This document shows, one piece after another, positions 1 to 5,696 of a stretch of 7,463 bases of DNA. Position 1 is the first letter of the stretch; every line of letters begins with the position of its first letter. The notes beneath the pieces are model-generated. The model did not search any database. It was not told where the DNA came from and saw only the letters and a program-made list of their open reading frames with translations. The DNA comes from an uncultured Shinella sp. (GTDB lineage Bacteria; Pseudomonadota; Alphaproteobacteria; Rhizobiales; Rhizobiaceae). The stretch covers positions 1 through 7,463 of the forward strand of contig CAMPIK010000108.1 in the NCBI GenBank assembly GCA_946886325.1, read 5' to 3'. The translations under genes were made by a program, and so were the position numbers.

Positions 1-1833
1 GTTTTCGAGCCCGATGCCGTGGCGGATGCCGATGACCGAGGTGTTGACGCTGACGAGGATCGCGCGCACCTCCGGCAGCCGCACGCGGAAGCGGTCGAAA
101 TAGGCCTCCTCGAAGGCCGACTGCAATTGAACGAGATCCACCGGCCCTTCCGGCAGGCGGACGCGGACGAGATGCGTCTGGCCGGCGAACTGCATGTCGA
201 CGCTGTGCTCGATCGCCACCCGCGCGATCCGCACCGCTTCCTCGGCGATCGCCCTGCGTCCCATCTCGACGCGGCTTGCGACGATGTCGTCGACGAGCGC
301 CGGGTCGGTGTCGAGCACCGGCTGGTTGACCGTCGTGACGAAATCATGCCGGAGATCGGCGACCGCGCAGCCGATGGCATTGGTGAGACCCGGCCGCGCC
401 GGCACCAGCACCTTCGGGATCGACAATTCGCGCGCGATGGCCGCGGCATGCAGCGGCCCCGCGCCGCCGAAGGCGAAGAGCACGTAGTCGCGCGGATCGT
501 TGCCGCGATCGATCGACACCATGCGGATGGCGCCCGCCATTTTCAGGTTGGCGATGCGGATGACCGCCTCTGCCGCGTCATGGGCATCGACGCCGAGCCG
601 GTCGCCAAGCTCATTTCTGAAGACGGCCTCGATCTCGGCCGCCGAGACCGGCTGTTCCTGCGTCAGCACGCCGCGCATGTTGAGCCGGCCGAGCAGCAGG
701 TTGGCGTCGGAAATCGTCGGGCGCGTGCCGCCGCGGCCGTAGCAGATCGGTCCTGGTCGCGAACCGGCGCTCTGCGGACCGACCTGGAGCAGTCCCGCCT
801 CGTCGACCGCCGCGATCGAGCCGCCGCCGGCGCCGATCGTGCGCACGTCCACCATCGGCACGTGGATCGGCATGGCATATTCGATCTCGATCTCGTTGGA
901 GACGAGCGGCATGTTGTCCCGGATCAGCGCCACATCGGTCGAGGTGCCGCCCATGTCGTAGGTGATGAGCCTGTTGTAGCCGGCGACGCTTGCCGTATAG
1001 GCGGCAGCGATCACGCCTGACGCCGGGCCGGACATCACCGTCTTCGCCGCCTCGCGCGAAACGAGCCGCGACGAGGTCGTGCCGCCATTGCCGTTCATCA
1101 CCAGATAGTCGCGCCGATAGCCGCTCTTCTCGAGCCCCAGGCGCAGCTTGTCGAGATAGCGTTGCAGCACAGGCTGCACGGCCGCGTTGACGGAGGCGGT
1201 GACGCCGCGCTCGTACTCCCGTGCCTCCGACAGCAGCAGGTGGCCCGCCGTCACGTAGTCGTTCGGCCAAAGGGATCGGGCGATCTCCAGCGCGCGCATT
1301 TCATGCGCCGGGTTCTTGTAGGAATGCAGGAAGTGGATAACGAGGGATTCGCAACCGGCTGTCAGCAGTGTCTCGACCGCAGTGCGCATCCCGCTCTCGT
1401 CGAGCGGCGTCCGTACGCGCCCGGTCGCCTCGACCCGCTCGTCGACTTCCAGCCGCAACTGGCGCGGCACGATCGGCAGGAAGGTGCCGAAGAGGCCATA
1501 GGGGTTCGGCCGGGTGCGGCGGCCGAGTTCGATCACGTCGCGAAAGCCTTTCGTCGTGATCATGCCGACCTTGGCGATCCGGCGCTGCAAGAGCGCATTG
1601 GTCGTGACCGTCGTGCCGTGCACGATGAGGTCGATGCCATCAACGGGATAACCGGACTGGCCGATGGCGGCGAGCACGCCGACCGACTGGTCATCAGGCG
1701 TCGATGGCGTCTTGGCAAGTGTTACCCCGCCCTTCTCGCCGTCGATGACGACGAGATCCGTGAAGGTGCCGCCGACGTCGATGCCGGCGACGATCCGGGC
1801 GCGGTCGCTCAGGCTGTCGGGCGCGGATGTCAT
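1..1833 (-). CDS. hyuA: Hydantoinase/oxoprolinase family protein, HyuA-type subunit (3' end cut by window)
   Basis: One minus-strand frame stays open from the ATG at 1833 to base 1, giving 611 codons without a stop. The family (N-methylhydantoinase A / 5-oxoprolinase / acetophenone carboxylase alpha type) performs ATP-dependent opening or carboxylation of cyclic amides or ketones in the cytoplasm, usually with a HyuB partner. Seen in the sequence: the N-terminal phosphate-binding motif GIDVGGTFTD (residues 17-26), HGTTVTTNALLQ (72-83), MSGPASGV (267-274), the second ATPase motif YDMGGTSTD (292-300), GAGGGS (334-339) and GPQSAGSRPGP (352-362). Family members are near 680-700 residues, so roughly 80 C-terminal residues are missing. 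The start is supported by GGGAG ten bases upstream, and the N-terminal motif follows closely. It is divergent from the MarR gene, which may regulate it. A hyuB would be expected beyond the left edge. The substrate cannot be told from sequence; hydantoin, oxoproline or a ketone are all possible. Confidence 0.93.
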   Translation of the reverse strand, partial: MTSAPDSLSDRARIVAGIDVGGTFTDLVVIDGEKGGVTLAKTPSTPDDQSVGVLAAIGQSGYPVDGIDLIVHGTTVTTNALLQRRIAKVGMITTKGFRDVIELGRRTRPNPYGLFGTFLPIVPRQLRLEVDERVEATGRVRTPLDESGMRTAVETLLTAGCESLVIHFLHSYKNPAHEMRALEIARSLWPNDYVTAGHLLLSEAREYERGVTASVNAAVQPVLQRYLDKLRLGLEKSGYRRDYLVMNGNGGTTSSRLVSREAAKTVMSGPASGVIAAAYTASVAGYNRLITYDMGGTSTDVALIRDNMPLVSNEIEIEYAMPIHVPMVDVRTIGAGGGSIAAVDEAGLLQVGPQSAGSRPGPICYGRGGTRPTISDANLLLGRLNMRGVLTQEQPVSAAEIEAVFRNELGDRLGVDAHDAAEAVIRIANLKMAGAIRMVSIDRGNDPRDYVLFAFGGAGPLHAAAIARELSIPKVLVPARPGLTNAIGCAVADLRHDFVTTVNQPVLDTDPALVDDIVASRVEMGRRAIAEEAVRIARVAIEHSVDMQFAGQTHLVRVRLPEGPVDLVQLQSAFEEAYFDRFRVRLPEVRAILVSVNTSVIGIRHGIGLEN

Positions 1834-1946
1834 GGCGCGATTGCTCCCGGACAGGTCATTGCGGATTGTTCGCCTCGCAACGATCCGCCGTCTTGCCAGT
1901 ATCGTATGAGGGGGCGTCCGAGAACCTGCATTGCTTGATAAAACTC

Positions 1947-1968
1947 GTTGGTACTCATATGATCCAAC
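1947..1968. promoter_or_regulatory. Dyad over the hyuA -10 box, candidate MarR operator
   Basis: A 22-bp imperfect dyad: GTTGG at 1947-1951 mirrors CCAAC at 1964-1968, and the core TCATATGA at 1955-1962 is a perfect 8-bp palindrome (its centre is offset by one base from that of the outer arms). The length and AT-rich core fit a site for a dimeric winged-helix repressor. It covers the predicted -10 box of hyuA, and the MarR gene is the divergent neighbour, so repression of hyuA by that protein is the simplest reading. This is an inference; no binding data are visible. Confidence 0.45.
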
Positions 1969-1990
1969 CGCGAAGCCGGCTGGATGTCAA
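1962..1990 (-). promoter_or_regulatory. Predicted sigma70-type promoter for hyuA
   Basis: On the minus strand a consensus -35 box TTGACA (1990-1985) is followed after exactly 17 bases by TTGGAT (1967-1962), a weaker -10 box matching three of six consensus positions. Transcription would start near 1955 and give a leader of about 120 nt before the hyuA ATG at 1833. The assignment rests on motif and spacing only. Confidence 0.5.
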
Positions 1991-2104
1991 TATGTCGGAT
2001 CGCGCAATCTGCGCTGCCTTGCCGGGTCGAACCGAAGCCGGTGGCGGCAAGTGCGCGAAAATCCTTGAGCCGCGACACCGTTGCGTGCGAAACCGGCTGC
2101 GACA

Positions 2105-2142
2105 GGCACTGAAAACCCGCAATGTCGGGGTTGGCACTGAAA
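2105..2142 (+). repeat. 10-bp direct repeat upstream of the MarR gene
   Basis: GGCACTGAAA occurs at 2105-2114 and again at 2133-2142, 28 bp apart. A small inverted pair AACCC (2114-2118) / GGGTT (2128-2132) lies between the copies. The second copy ends seven bases before the MarR start codon at 2150. It could be an autoregulatory site or part of the promoter, but no clear -35/-10 pair is seen here, and only the weak GAAAG could serve as a ribosome binding site. The rest of the 316-bp gap (1834-2149) contains no gene I can support. Confidence 0.35.
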
Positions 2143-2149
2143 GACCGCC

Positions 2150-2638
2150 ATGGACGAGACGAAATTCGACGAGGGTGTGGATGACGGCGACGAGGCCGCC
2201 GTCGGCACGGAGTTCGCGGCCTCCGGCTACGAGCTTTCAACGCATCCGGCGCATATGATTCGCCGTGCCCACCAGCGGGCGACCATGTGTTTCCAGCAGG
2301 TGATGGGCGACACGGACCTGACGCCGACGCAGCATGCGGCGCTCTCCACCCTTTTGAAGCACGGGGAACTCTCCCAGAACCATCTCGGCCGCCTGACCGC
2401 CATGGACCCCTCGACGATCAGCCTCGTCATCCGGAAGCTGACGAAGCGCGGGCTGGTTCAGGGCTATCCGTCGCCGACCGATCAGCGCATGACGATCCTG
2501 CGGCTCACCGAGGCGGGTGTTGCCTATACGGTGCCGTTGCTGCATCTCAGCATGGAAGCGGCCGAACGGTTTCTCGGCCCGCTCAACGAGCGCGAGACGG
2601 CGACGTTTCTCCGCCTGCTGGCGAAGCTGCAGGATTGA
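2150..2638 (+). CDS. MarR-family transcriptional regulator
   Basis: A 162-residue protein with a MarR winged helix-turn-helix. The segment LTPTQHAAL (57-65) opens the DNA-binding domain. The helix-turn-helix runs from SQNHLGRL through DPSTISLVIRKLTKRGLV (about 75-103), and the wing SPTDQRMTILRLTEAG (108-123) carries the usual D-x-R signature (DQR, 111-113). The C-terminal helices (about 125-160) would form the dimer interface. The first 30 residues are acidic (DETKFDEG, DDGDE) and longer than in many members, but no later ATG gives a better start. MarR proteins usually repress a divergent gene and are released by phenolic or quinone-like ligands or by thiol oxidation. The only cysteine is C47, in the first helix region. 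It is divergent from hyuA across 316 bp and ends 23 bp from the convergent hydrolase gene. Function class is secure; the ligand is unknown. Confidence 0.93.
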   Translation: MDETKFDEGVDDGDEAAVGTEFAASGYELSTHPAHMIRRAHQRATMCFQQVMGDTDLTPTQHAALSTLLKHGELSQNHLGRLTAMDPSTISLVIRKLTKRGLVQGYPSPTDQRMTILRLTEAGVAYTVPLLHLSMEAAERFLGPLNERETATFLRLLAKLQD

Positions 2639-2661
2639 GCCGCGCGGTCCGCCCGGCGCTT

Positions 2662-3306
2662 CTACCACCAGTCCCGTTTCGTCATGTCGGAGAGCATGGC
2701 GTCGAAGATCGCGATCTCGTGGCTTGAGACCTCGTGGGCGCGATCCGGAAGGATATCGCAGCGAAGCGTGGCGCGGGCGCGGGCGAGCGCATCCGCCGCC
2801 ACCGCCATGGCATCGACCGGAATCCACGGGTCCTTGTCCGATCCGGTTAGATAGGCCGGCATGCGATCGAGGTCTGCAAACGGTTTCGCGCAGGCCGGCG
2901 TCCCGACGCGGCAGCCGGTGAGGCTGACCATCGCGCCGTTCCAGGGGCCGTGCCGCATGGCATATTCGAGCGCAAGGCAGGCGCCCTGGCTGAAGCCGCC
3001 AACGACAATTGGCTTTGGGTGAGACCGGCCGCGACCGAGATTGTCGACCAGTTCGCGAATCCCGGCAATCGACATCTCCAGCTGCTGCCGGGTCTTCTCC
3101 GTCAGCACGTCGGTGGCGCGCGCGTCATACCAGCTGTTGCCGGCCGCGCGCGGCAGAACGAAACTCACGCCCTTGGTGCTCAGACGCGAGACGACCTGTT
3201 CCTGCATGTCCTCGGGCGATTGGGTTCGCCCGTGGATGAAGACGCAATGGACCAGGGCCTCCTCGGGTGCGGCGCCGAGGAGGAGGGGGGCGGTCTGTGA
3301 CGCCAT
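2662..3306 (-). CDS. Alpha/beta hydrolase, phospholipase/carboxylesterase family (MhqD-like)
   Basis: A 214-residue cytoplasmic serine hydrolase without a signal peptide. The nucleophile elbow GFSQGA (104-109) places Ser106. The segment GSDKDPWIP (155-163) supplies Asp159, and RAHEVS (189-194) supplies His191, so the triad is complete and in the usual order. VFIHGRTQSPEDM (22-34) forms the oxyanion-loop region. Length matches the family (about 200-220). Its ATG lies nine bases after the stop of the dioxygenase gene, with only a weak GGA before it, so it is probably co-transcribed and translationally coupled. Bacillus MhqD, which responds to hydroquinone stress, belongs to this family, and the pairing with a hydroquinone-type dioxygenase is what suggests that comparison. 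A role in hydrolysing an ester or lactone formed after ring cleavage is possible, but the substrate is unknown. General carboxylesterase is the safe name. Confidence 0.87.
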   Translation of the reverse strand: MASQTAPLLLGAAPEEALVHCVFIHGRTQSPEDMQEQVVSRLSTKGVSFVLPRAAGNSWYDARATDVLTEKTRQQLEMSIAGIRELVDNLGRGRSHPKPIVVGGFSQGACLALEYAMRHGPWNGAMVSLTGCRVGTPACAKPFADLDRMPAYLTGSDKDPWIPVDAMAVAADALARARATLRCDILPDRAHEVSSHEIAIFDAMLSDMTKRDWW

Positions 3307-3315
3307 CGGTCCGGC

Positions 3316-4272
3316 TCAGAAATTCGCGGGCTCGAGCCCGGCGATCAGTTCCTGCCGGCGATCCTCGAACCAGGGCGGGAAGACGAGCGTGGTGCCGATC
3401 TGGTCGGCCGGTTCGTCGAGCGCCCAGCCGCCTTCGACCGACCAGGCGATCTCGAACAGCGCGCCGCCCGGCGAGCGCACGTAGCAGGACTTGAAGTAGT
3501 TGCGGTCCTTCTGGTCGGAGACGTCGGTGAAGCCGAGCCCCTCGATATGCGCCTTCAGCTTGAGCTGGTTTTCCTCGTTGCCGGTGTTCAGCGCCAGATG
3601 GTGGATCGTGCCGCCGGCAAGCGTCCAGGTGCCCTGCGGGCCGCCTGCCTCGTGCAGCACTTCGACCATGCTGCTCGGACCGCCGGGATTGGGCACGGAG
3701 AACATCAGGCCCTCGTCGCTGTCGGCTTCCTTCTTCATCGACAGGCCGACGGAGAGGAAATCGTCCATCGAGGTGCGGTCGTAGACGGCGATCGCCGCGC
3801 CGTAGATGCCCTTGATGCCGTGTTCGGCGGCCACGCCCTGCATCTCGTTGACGATCGACGGCCGGTTGTCGGCCGGGCTTTCGACCAGTTCGTGCGGAAT
3901 GCCGCAGGGATGCTTGAAGGCGACGCGGGTGATGCCGAAGCGCGTGATCTTCTCGGCCTCGACGCCACGGCCGTTCAGCCGGTCGATCCAGTAGCCGGCG
4001 GACCCGACGGGGATCGCCTGCTGGATGATCTTCGACTGGTTCGTGCCGCGCTTGCCGAAGACGGCGGGCTTGCGGAACGGAAAGGTGGTGATGATGGTCG
4101 AGGCGTCGCCGTTTCGCGACCCGTAATAGAGATGGTAGACGGGAATGGTGCCGTCGAACAGCACGGTGCGCTTGACCGAATAGAGGCCGAGCGCCTTGGT
4201 GTAGAAATCGTAGTCTTCCTGCACGCCGTCGGTGCAGAGCGTCAGGTGGTGATATCCGCTGACAAGGGCCAT
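3316..4272 (-). CDS. Ring-cleaving extradiol dioxygenase, VOC family (PcpA/LinE/MhqO-type, likely hydroquinone 1,2-dioxygenase)
   Basis: A 318-residue two-module VOC protein. Enzymes of this group use Fe(II) to open para-dihydroxylated rings (hydroquinone, chlorohydroquinones) next to a hydroxyl group. Metal ligands predicted from motifs: His9 in GYHHLTL (6-12), His225 in GTIHHLAL (221-228) and Glu274 in GGALFEIAW (269-277). As I recall the PcpA literature, its ligands are His11, His227 and Glu276, a constant offset of two. The second-sphere residues His10, Thr13, His226, Arg259 and Tyr266 also have counterparts here at 8, 11, 224, 257 and 264. Other family-like stretches are TVLFDGTIPVYHLYY (36-50), GFTDVSDQKDRNYF (247-260) and YVRSPGG (264-270). 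A strong ribosome binding site precedes the ATG. It is the first gene of a minus-strand operon with the hydrolase and is divergent from the LysR gene, its probable regulator. Substrate preference (plain, chlorinated or alkyl hydroquinone) cannot be read from sequence. Confidence 0.9.
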   Translation of the reverse strand: MALVSGYHHLTLCTDGVQEDYDFYTKALGLYSVKRTVLFDGTIPVYHLYYGSRNGDASTIITTFPFRKPAVFGKRGTNQSKIIQQAIPVGSAGYWIDRLNGRGVEAEKITRFGITRVAFKHPCGIPHELVESPADNRPSIVNEMQGVAAEHGIKGIYGAAIAVYDRTSMDDFLSVGLSMKKEADSDEGLMFSVPNPGGPSSMVEVLHEAGGPQGTWTLAGGTIHHLALNTGNEENQLKLKAHIEGLGFTDVSDQKDRNYFKSCYVRSPGGALFEIAWSVEGGWALDEPADQIGTTLVFPPWFEDRRQELIAGLEPANF

Positions 4273-4277
4273 GATTG

Positions 4278-4286
4278 TCCTCCTCC
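4278..4286 (-). promoter_or_regulatory. Strong ribosome binding site of the extradiol dioxygenase
   Basis: Minus-strand GGAGGAGGA lies five bases before the ATG at 4272. It contains a near-perfect anti-16S match and fixes the start. It contrasts sharply with the facing lysR, which has none. Confidence 0.8.
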
Positions 4287-4303
4287 GGTACGATCCTCCG
4301 ATG

Positions 4304-4336
4304 CCCGGACAAGGGCCTCCACCGCCGTCGTCCGGG
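4304..4336. repeat. 7-bp inverted repeat in the dioxygenase leader
   Basis: CCCGGAC (4304-4310) and GTCCGGG (4330-4336) are perfect complements around a 19-nt loop. In a transcript starting near 4424 this stem would lie in the 5' leader, about 30 nt before the start codon. There is no run of U after it, so it is not an intrinsic terminator. It may be chance in GC-rich sequence. Confidence 0.25.
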
Positions 4337-4421
4337 TCGCCATCCGCCGGAACCGTGCCGCGGCGGGTGTCTCCTCATGATCATCACTATAGAGGTTCGA
4401 GCCAGTTCCGGATTGACAATG

Positions 4422-4451
4422 TTCATAGGTATTATAGCAAAATGCTATGAA
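4422..4451. promoter_or_regulatory. LysR-type operator, nested dyads in the divergent promoter region
   Basis: The inner dyad ATAGCA-AAA-TGCTAT (4434-4448) is a perfect inverted repeat and fits the LysR T-N11-A box exactly (T at 4435, A at 4447). An outer perfect pair TTCATAG (4422-4428) / CTATGAA (4445-4451) shares its right arm, so ATAG-type half-sites occur at 4425, 4434 and, inverted, 4445. The site overlaps the dioxygenase -10 box and includes the lysR start codon. Control of both divergent genes by the LysR product is the natural inference. Confidence 0.65.
4431..4436 (-). promoter_or_regulatory. Predicted -10 box of the dioxygenase-hydrolase operon
   Basis: The minus strand reads a perfect TATAAT at 4436-4431. 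No good -35 box is found 16-18 bases upstream (CCACGA-like sequence at 4459-4454), a pattern typical of promoters that need an activator. Transcription would begin near 4424, giving a leader of roughly 150 nt. The adjoining LysR-type dyad supports this reading. Confidence 0.5.
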
Positions 4452-5430
4452 GATCGTGGAACATCACCTGGTCCAGCTTGCCGCCGTCATCGAGACCGGC
4501 GGCGTCACGGAAGCGGCCGCCATGCTCGGCATGACGCAGTCGGCCGTCTCGCGCACAATCTCCATCCTGGAAAAGCGCATCGGCGAACCGCTCTTCGTCT
4601 CTGGACGCCGGCCGATGCAGCCGACGCCGCTTGGCGAGCAGCTCGGACTGCAGGGAAAGGCGATCCTCGCATCGTCCCGCAAGGCGGCCGAGATCATCCG
4701 CAGCTTCAAGTCCGGATCCTCGGGGCGGGTCAGGATCGGCGGCGTGCCGTTCTTCATGGATGCGGTCGTCTCGCCGATGATCGCCTCCTTCGAGCGCGGC
4801 GAGCCCGGCATCATGGTGCAGCAGTCCTACGGCAACTATCCCGATCTGGTGGCCGAACTCGATTCCGGCCAGATCGACCTCGCGGTCACGCCGACGGGCT
4901 CGCTCGACCTCAGGGCCGACCTCAGTTTCGAGCCGATCCTGCCGGCGCGCAACGTGCTCGCCTGCGGCGCCGGCCATCCGCTCATGCGCAAGCGCAACCT
5001 CGCGACGGAGGATATCGTCACCTATCCCTGGGTGGCGCCGCTGCCGGGCTCGCCGCTGGTGCTCGACCTGCACAATATTCTCCTGACGCTCGGGCTGTCG
5101 GAAGTGTCGCTGCGCTATGCGGGCGGCTCGCTGATGAGCGTGATGAACTACCTGATGGGCACCGACGCGCTCGCCCTCATGCCGCACTCGGTCGCCTATG
5201 CCGTGCGCGGCGAAAACAAGATCAGCGTCATCCCGCTCGACATTCCCCAGCCCGAGCGGGCGCTCGGCATCATGACCCGCCGGAAACCCTATTCGAACCC
5301 CGCCGGGCGCAAGTTCGTCGGTCACCTGCGGCGGGAGTTCGCCGAACTGCGCCGCGCCATCGAAAAGCACGAGCGAACGATCCGCTGGGTACCGGGGCCG
5401 TTCATGGGGGAACGCCGCGCGTCGGAGTGA
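4447..5430 (+). CDS. LysR-family transcriptional regulator
   Basis: A 327-residue LTTR. The N-terminal winged helix occupies about residues 7-66, with the helix-turn-helix ETGGVTEAAAMLGMTQSAVSRTISILEKRIGEPLF (16-50) followed by PTPLGEQL (59-66). A linker helix leads to the periplasmic-binding-protein-like effector domain from RVRIGGVPFF (94-103) through GQIDLAVTP (141-149) and ALALMPHSVAYAV (241-253). The tail after about 300 is slightly longer than usual (ELRRAIEKHERTIRW and on). It is divergent from the hydroquinone-type dioxygenase operon and convergent with the hydroxyquinol dioxygenase. LTTRs in such positions activate catabolic genes on binding a phenolic intermediate, so a hydroquinone or hydroxyquinol-related effector is plausible. 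The start is forced: the in-frame TAG at 4435 precedes ATG 4447, and no Shine-Dalgarno is seen. GTG at 4456 (Val4) is the only close alternative. Confidence 0.94.
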   Translation: MKIVEHHLVQLAAVIETGGVTEAAAMLGMTQSAVSRTISILEKRIGEPLFVSGRRPMQPTPLGEQLGLQGKAILASSRKAAEIIRSFKSGSSGRVRIGGVPFFMDAVVSPMIASFERGEPGIMVQQSYGNYPDLVAELDSGQIDLAVTPTGSLDLRADLSFEPILPARNVLACGAGHPLMRKRNLATEDIVTYPWVAPLPGSPLVLDLHNILLTLGLSEVSLRYAGGSLMSVMNYLMGTDALALMPHSVAYAVRGENKISVIPLDIPQPERALGIMTRRKPYSNPAGRKFVGHLRREFAELRRAIEKHERTIRWVPGPFMGERRASE

Positions 5431-5507
5431 TGCACGTGGGGTGAGGGATGCGAGGGGTGGATGCGGTGGACGCATTCTGCCGCGAGGTTGGCGGACCAGC
5501 CAGCCTA

Positions 5508-5628
5508 CCTCCGCCGTCATCCTTGGGCTTGTCCCAAGGATCTGGCACGGAAGAGATCATGCAGGAACGTCAATGGCTTGGCCTATGTCAGCAGACCCTT
5601 GGGACAAGCCCAAGGGTGACGGCGGAGG
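5508..5628. repeat. Pair of facing 36-bp palindromic repeats (REP-like, rhizobial type)
   Basis: Copy 1 (5508-5543, plus) and copy 2 (5593-5628, inverted) are identical at 34 of 36 positions and are separated by 49 nt. Each copy also contains its own perfect hairpin: stem 5519-5527 with 5533-5541 (ATCCTTGGG / CCCAAGGAT, loop CTTGT), and stem 5595-5603 with 5609-5617 (ACCCTTGGG / CCCAAGGGT, loop ACAAG). Both repeats lie in the 266-bp gap between the convergent lysR and hydroxyquinol dioxygenase genes, the usual position for REP-type elements. They could act as a two-way terminator or mRNA 3'-end stabiliser, but lack U tracts. I recall this type of palindrome as widespread in Rhizobiales but do not assign a family name. 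The flanks (5431-5507 and 5629-5696) show no gene. Confidence 0.85.
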
Positions 5629-5696
5629 CATGTTACAACGGCGCCGCAGAGGCACGACACGCTCACGCAATGCCGAGCGCCACAAACAGAAGCGCC

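Noticed and set aside
19..1020. Long plus-strand open frame of 333 codons opposite hyuA (and a second at 1162-1938)
   Set aside because: The translations are rich in Arg, Asp, His and Ala with no recognisable domain, as expected for the antisense of a GC-rich gene. The minus-strand frame encodes clear HyuA motifs across the same bases.
2639..2661. GC-rich gap between the convergent MarR and hydrolase genes as a shared terminator
   Set aside because: I could not draw a continuous stem longer than a few pairs, and there is no T run on either strand.
3547..4380. Plus-strand open frame of 277 codons opposite the dioxygenase
   Set aside because: It is antisense shadow of a well-supported coding sequence and shows no motif.
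4388..4419. Alternative minus-strand promoter TTGTCA ... TATAGT for the dioxygenase operon
   Set aside because: Both boxes match consensus at five of six positions, but the spacer is 22 bases, well outside the functional range.
3125..4426. Minus-strand open frame of 433 codons over the hydrolase and dioxygenase region
   Set aside because: It overlaps both real genes in a different frame and gives an Arg/Pro-rich translation without family motifs; the two annotated genes in this region carry complete active sites.
4413..4441. Plus-strand TTGACA at 4413-4418 as the lysR -35 box
   Set aside because: At a 17-base spacing the -10 would read AGCAAA, which is poor; TATTAT at 4430-4435 is only 11 bases away. 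The box may be chance or part of the operator region.
4432..5520. Minus-strand open frame of 362 codons opposite the LysR gene
   Set aside because: The plus strand encodes a full-length LysR protein; the minus frame is Arg/His-rich with no domain.
5629..5696. Repeated AGCGCC after the intradiol gene as a terminator hairpin
   Set aside because: The copies are direct, not inverted, so they cannot form a stem.
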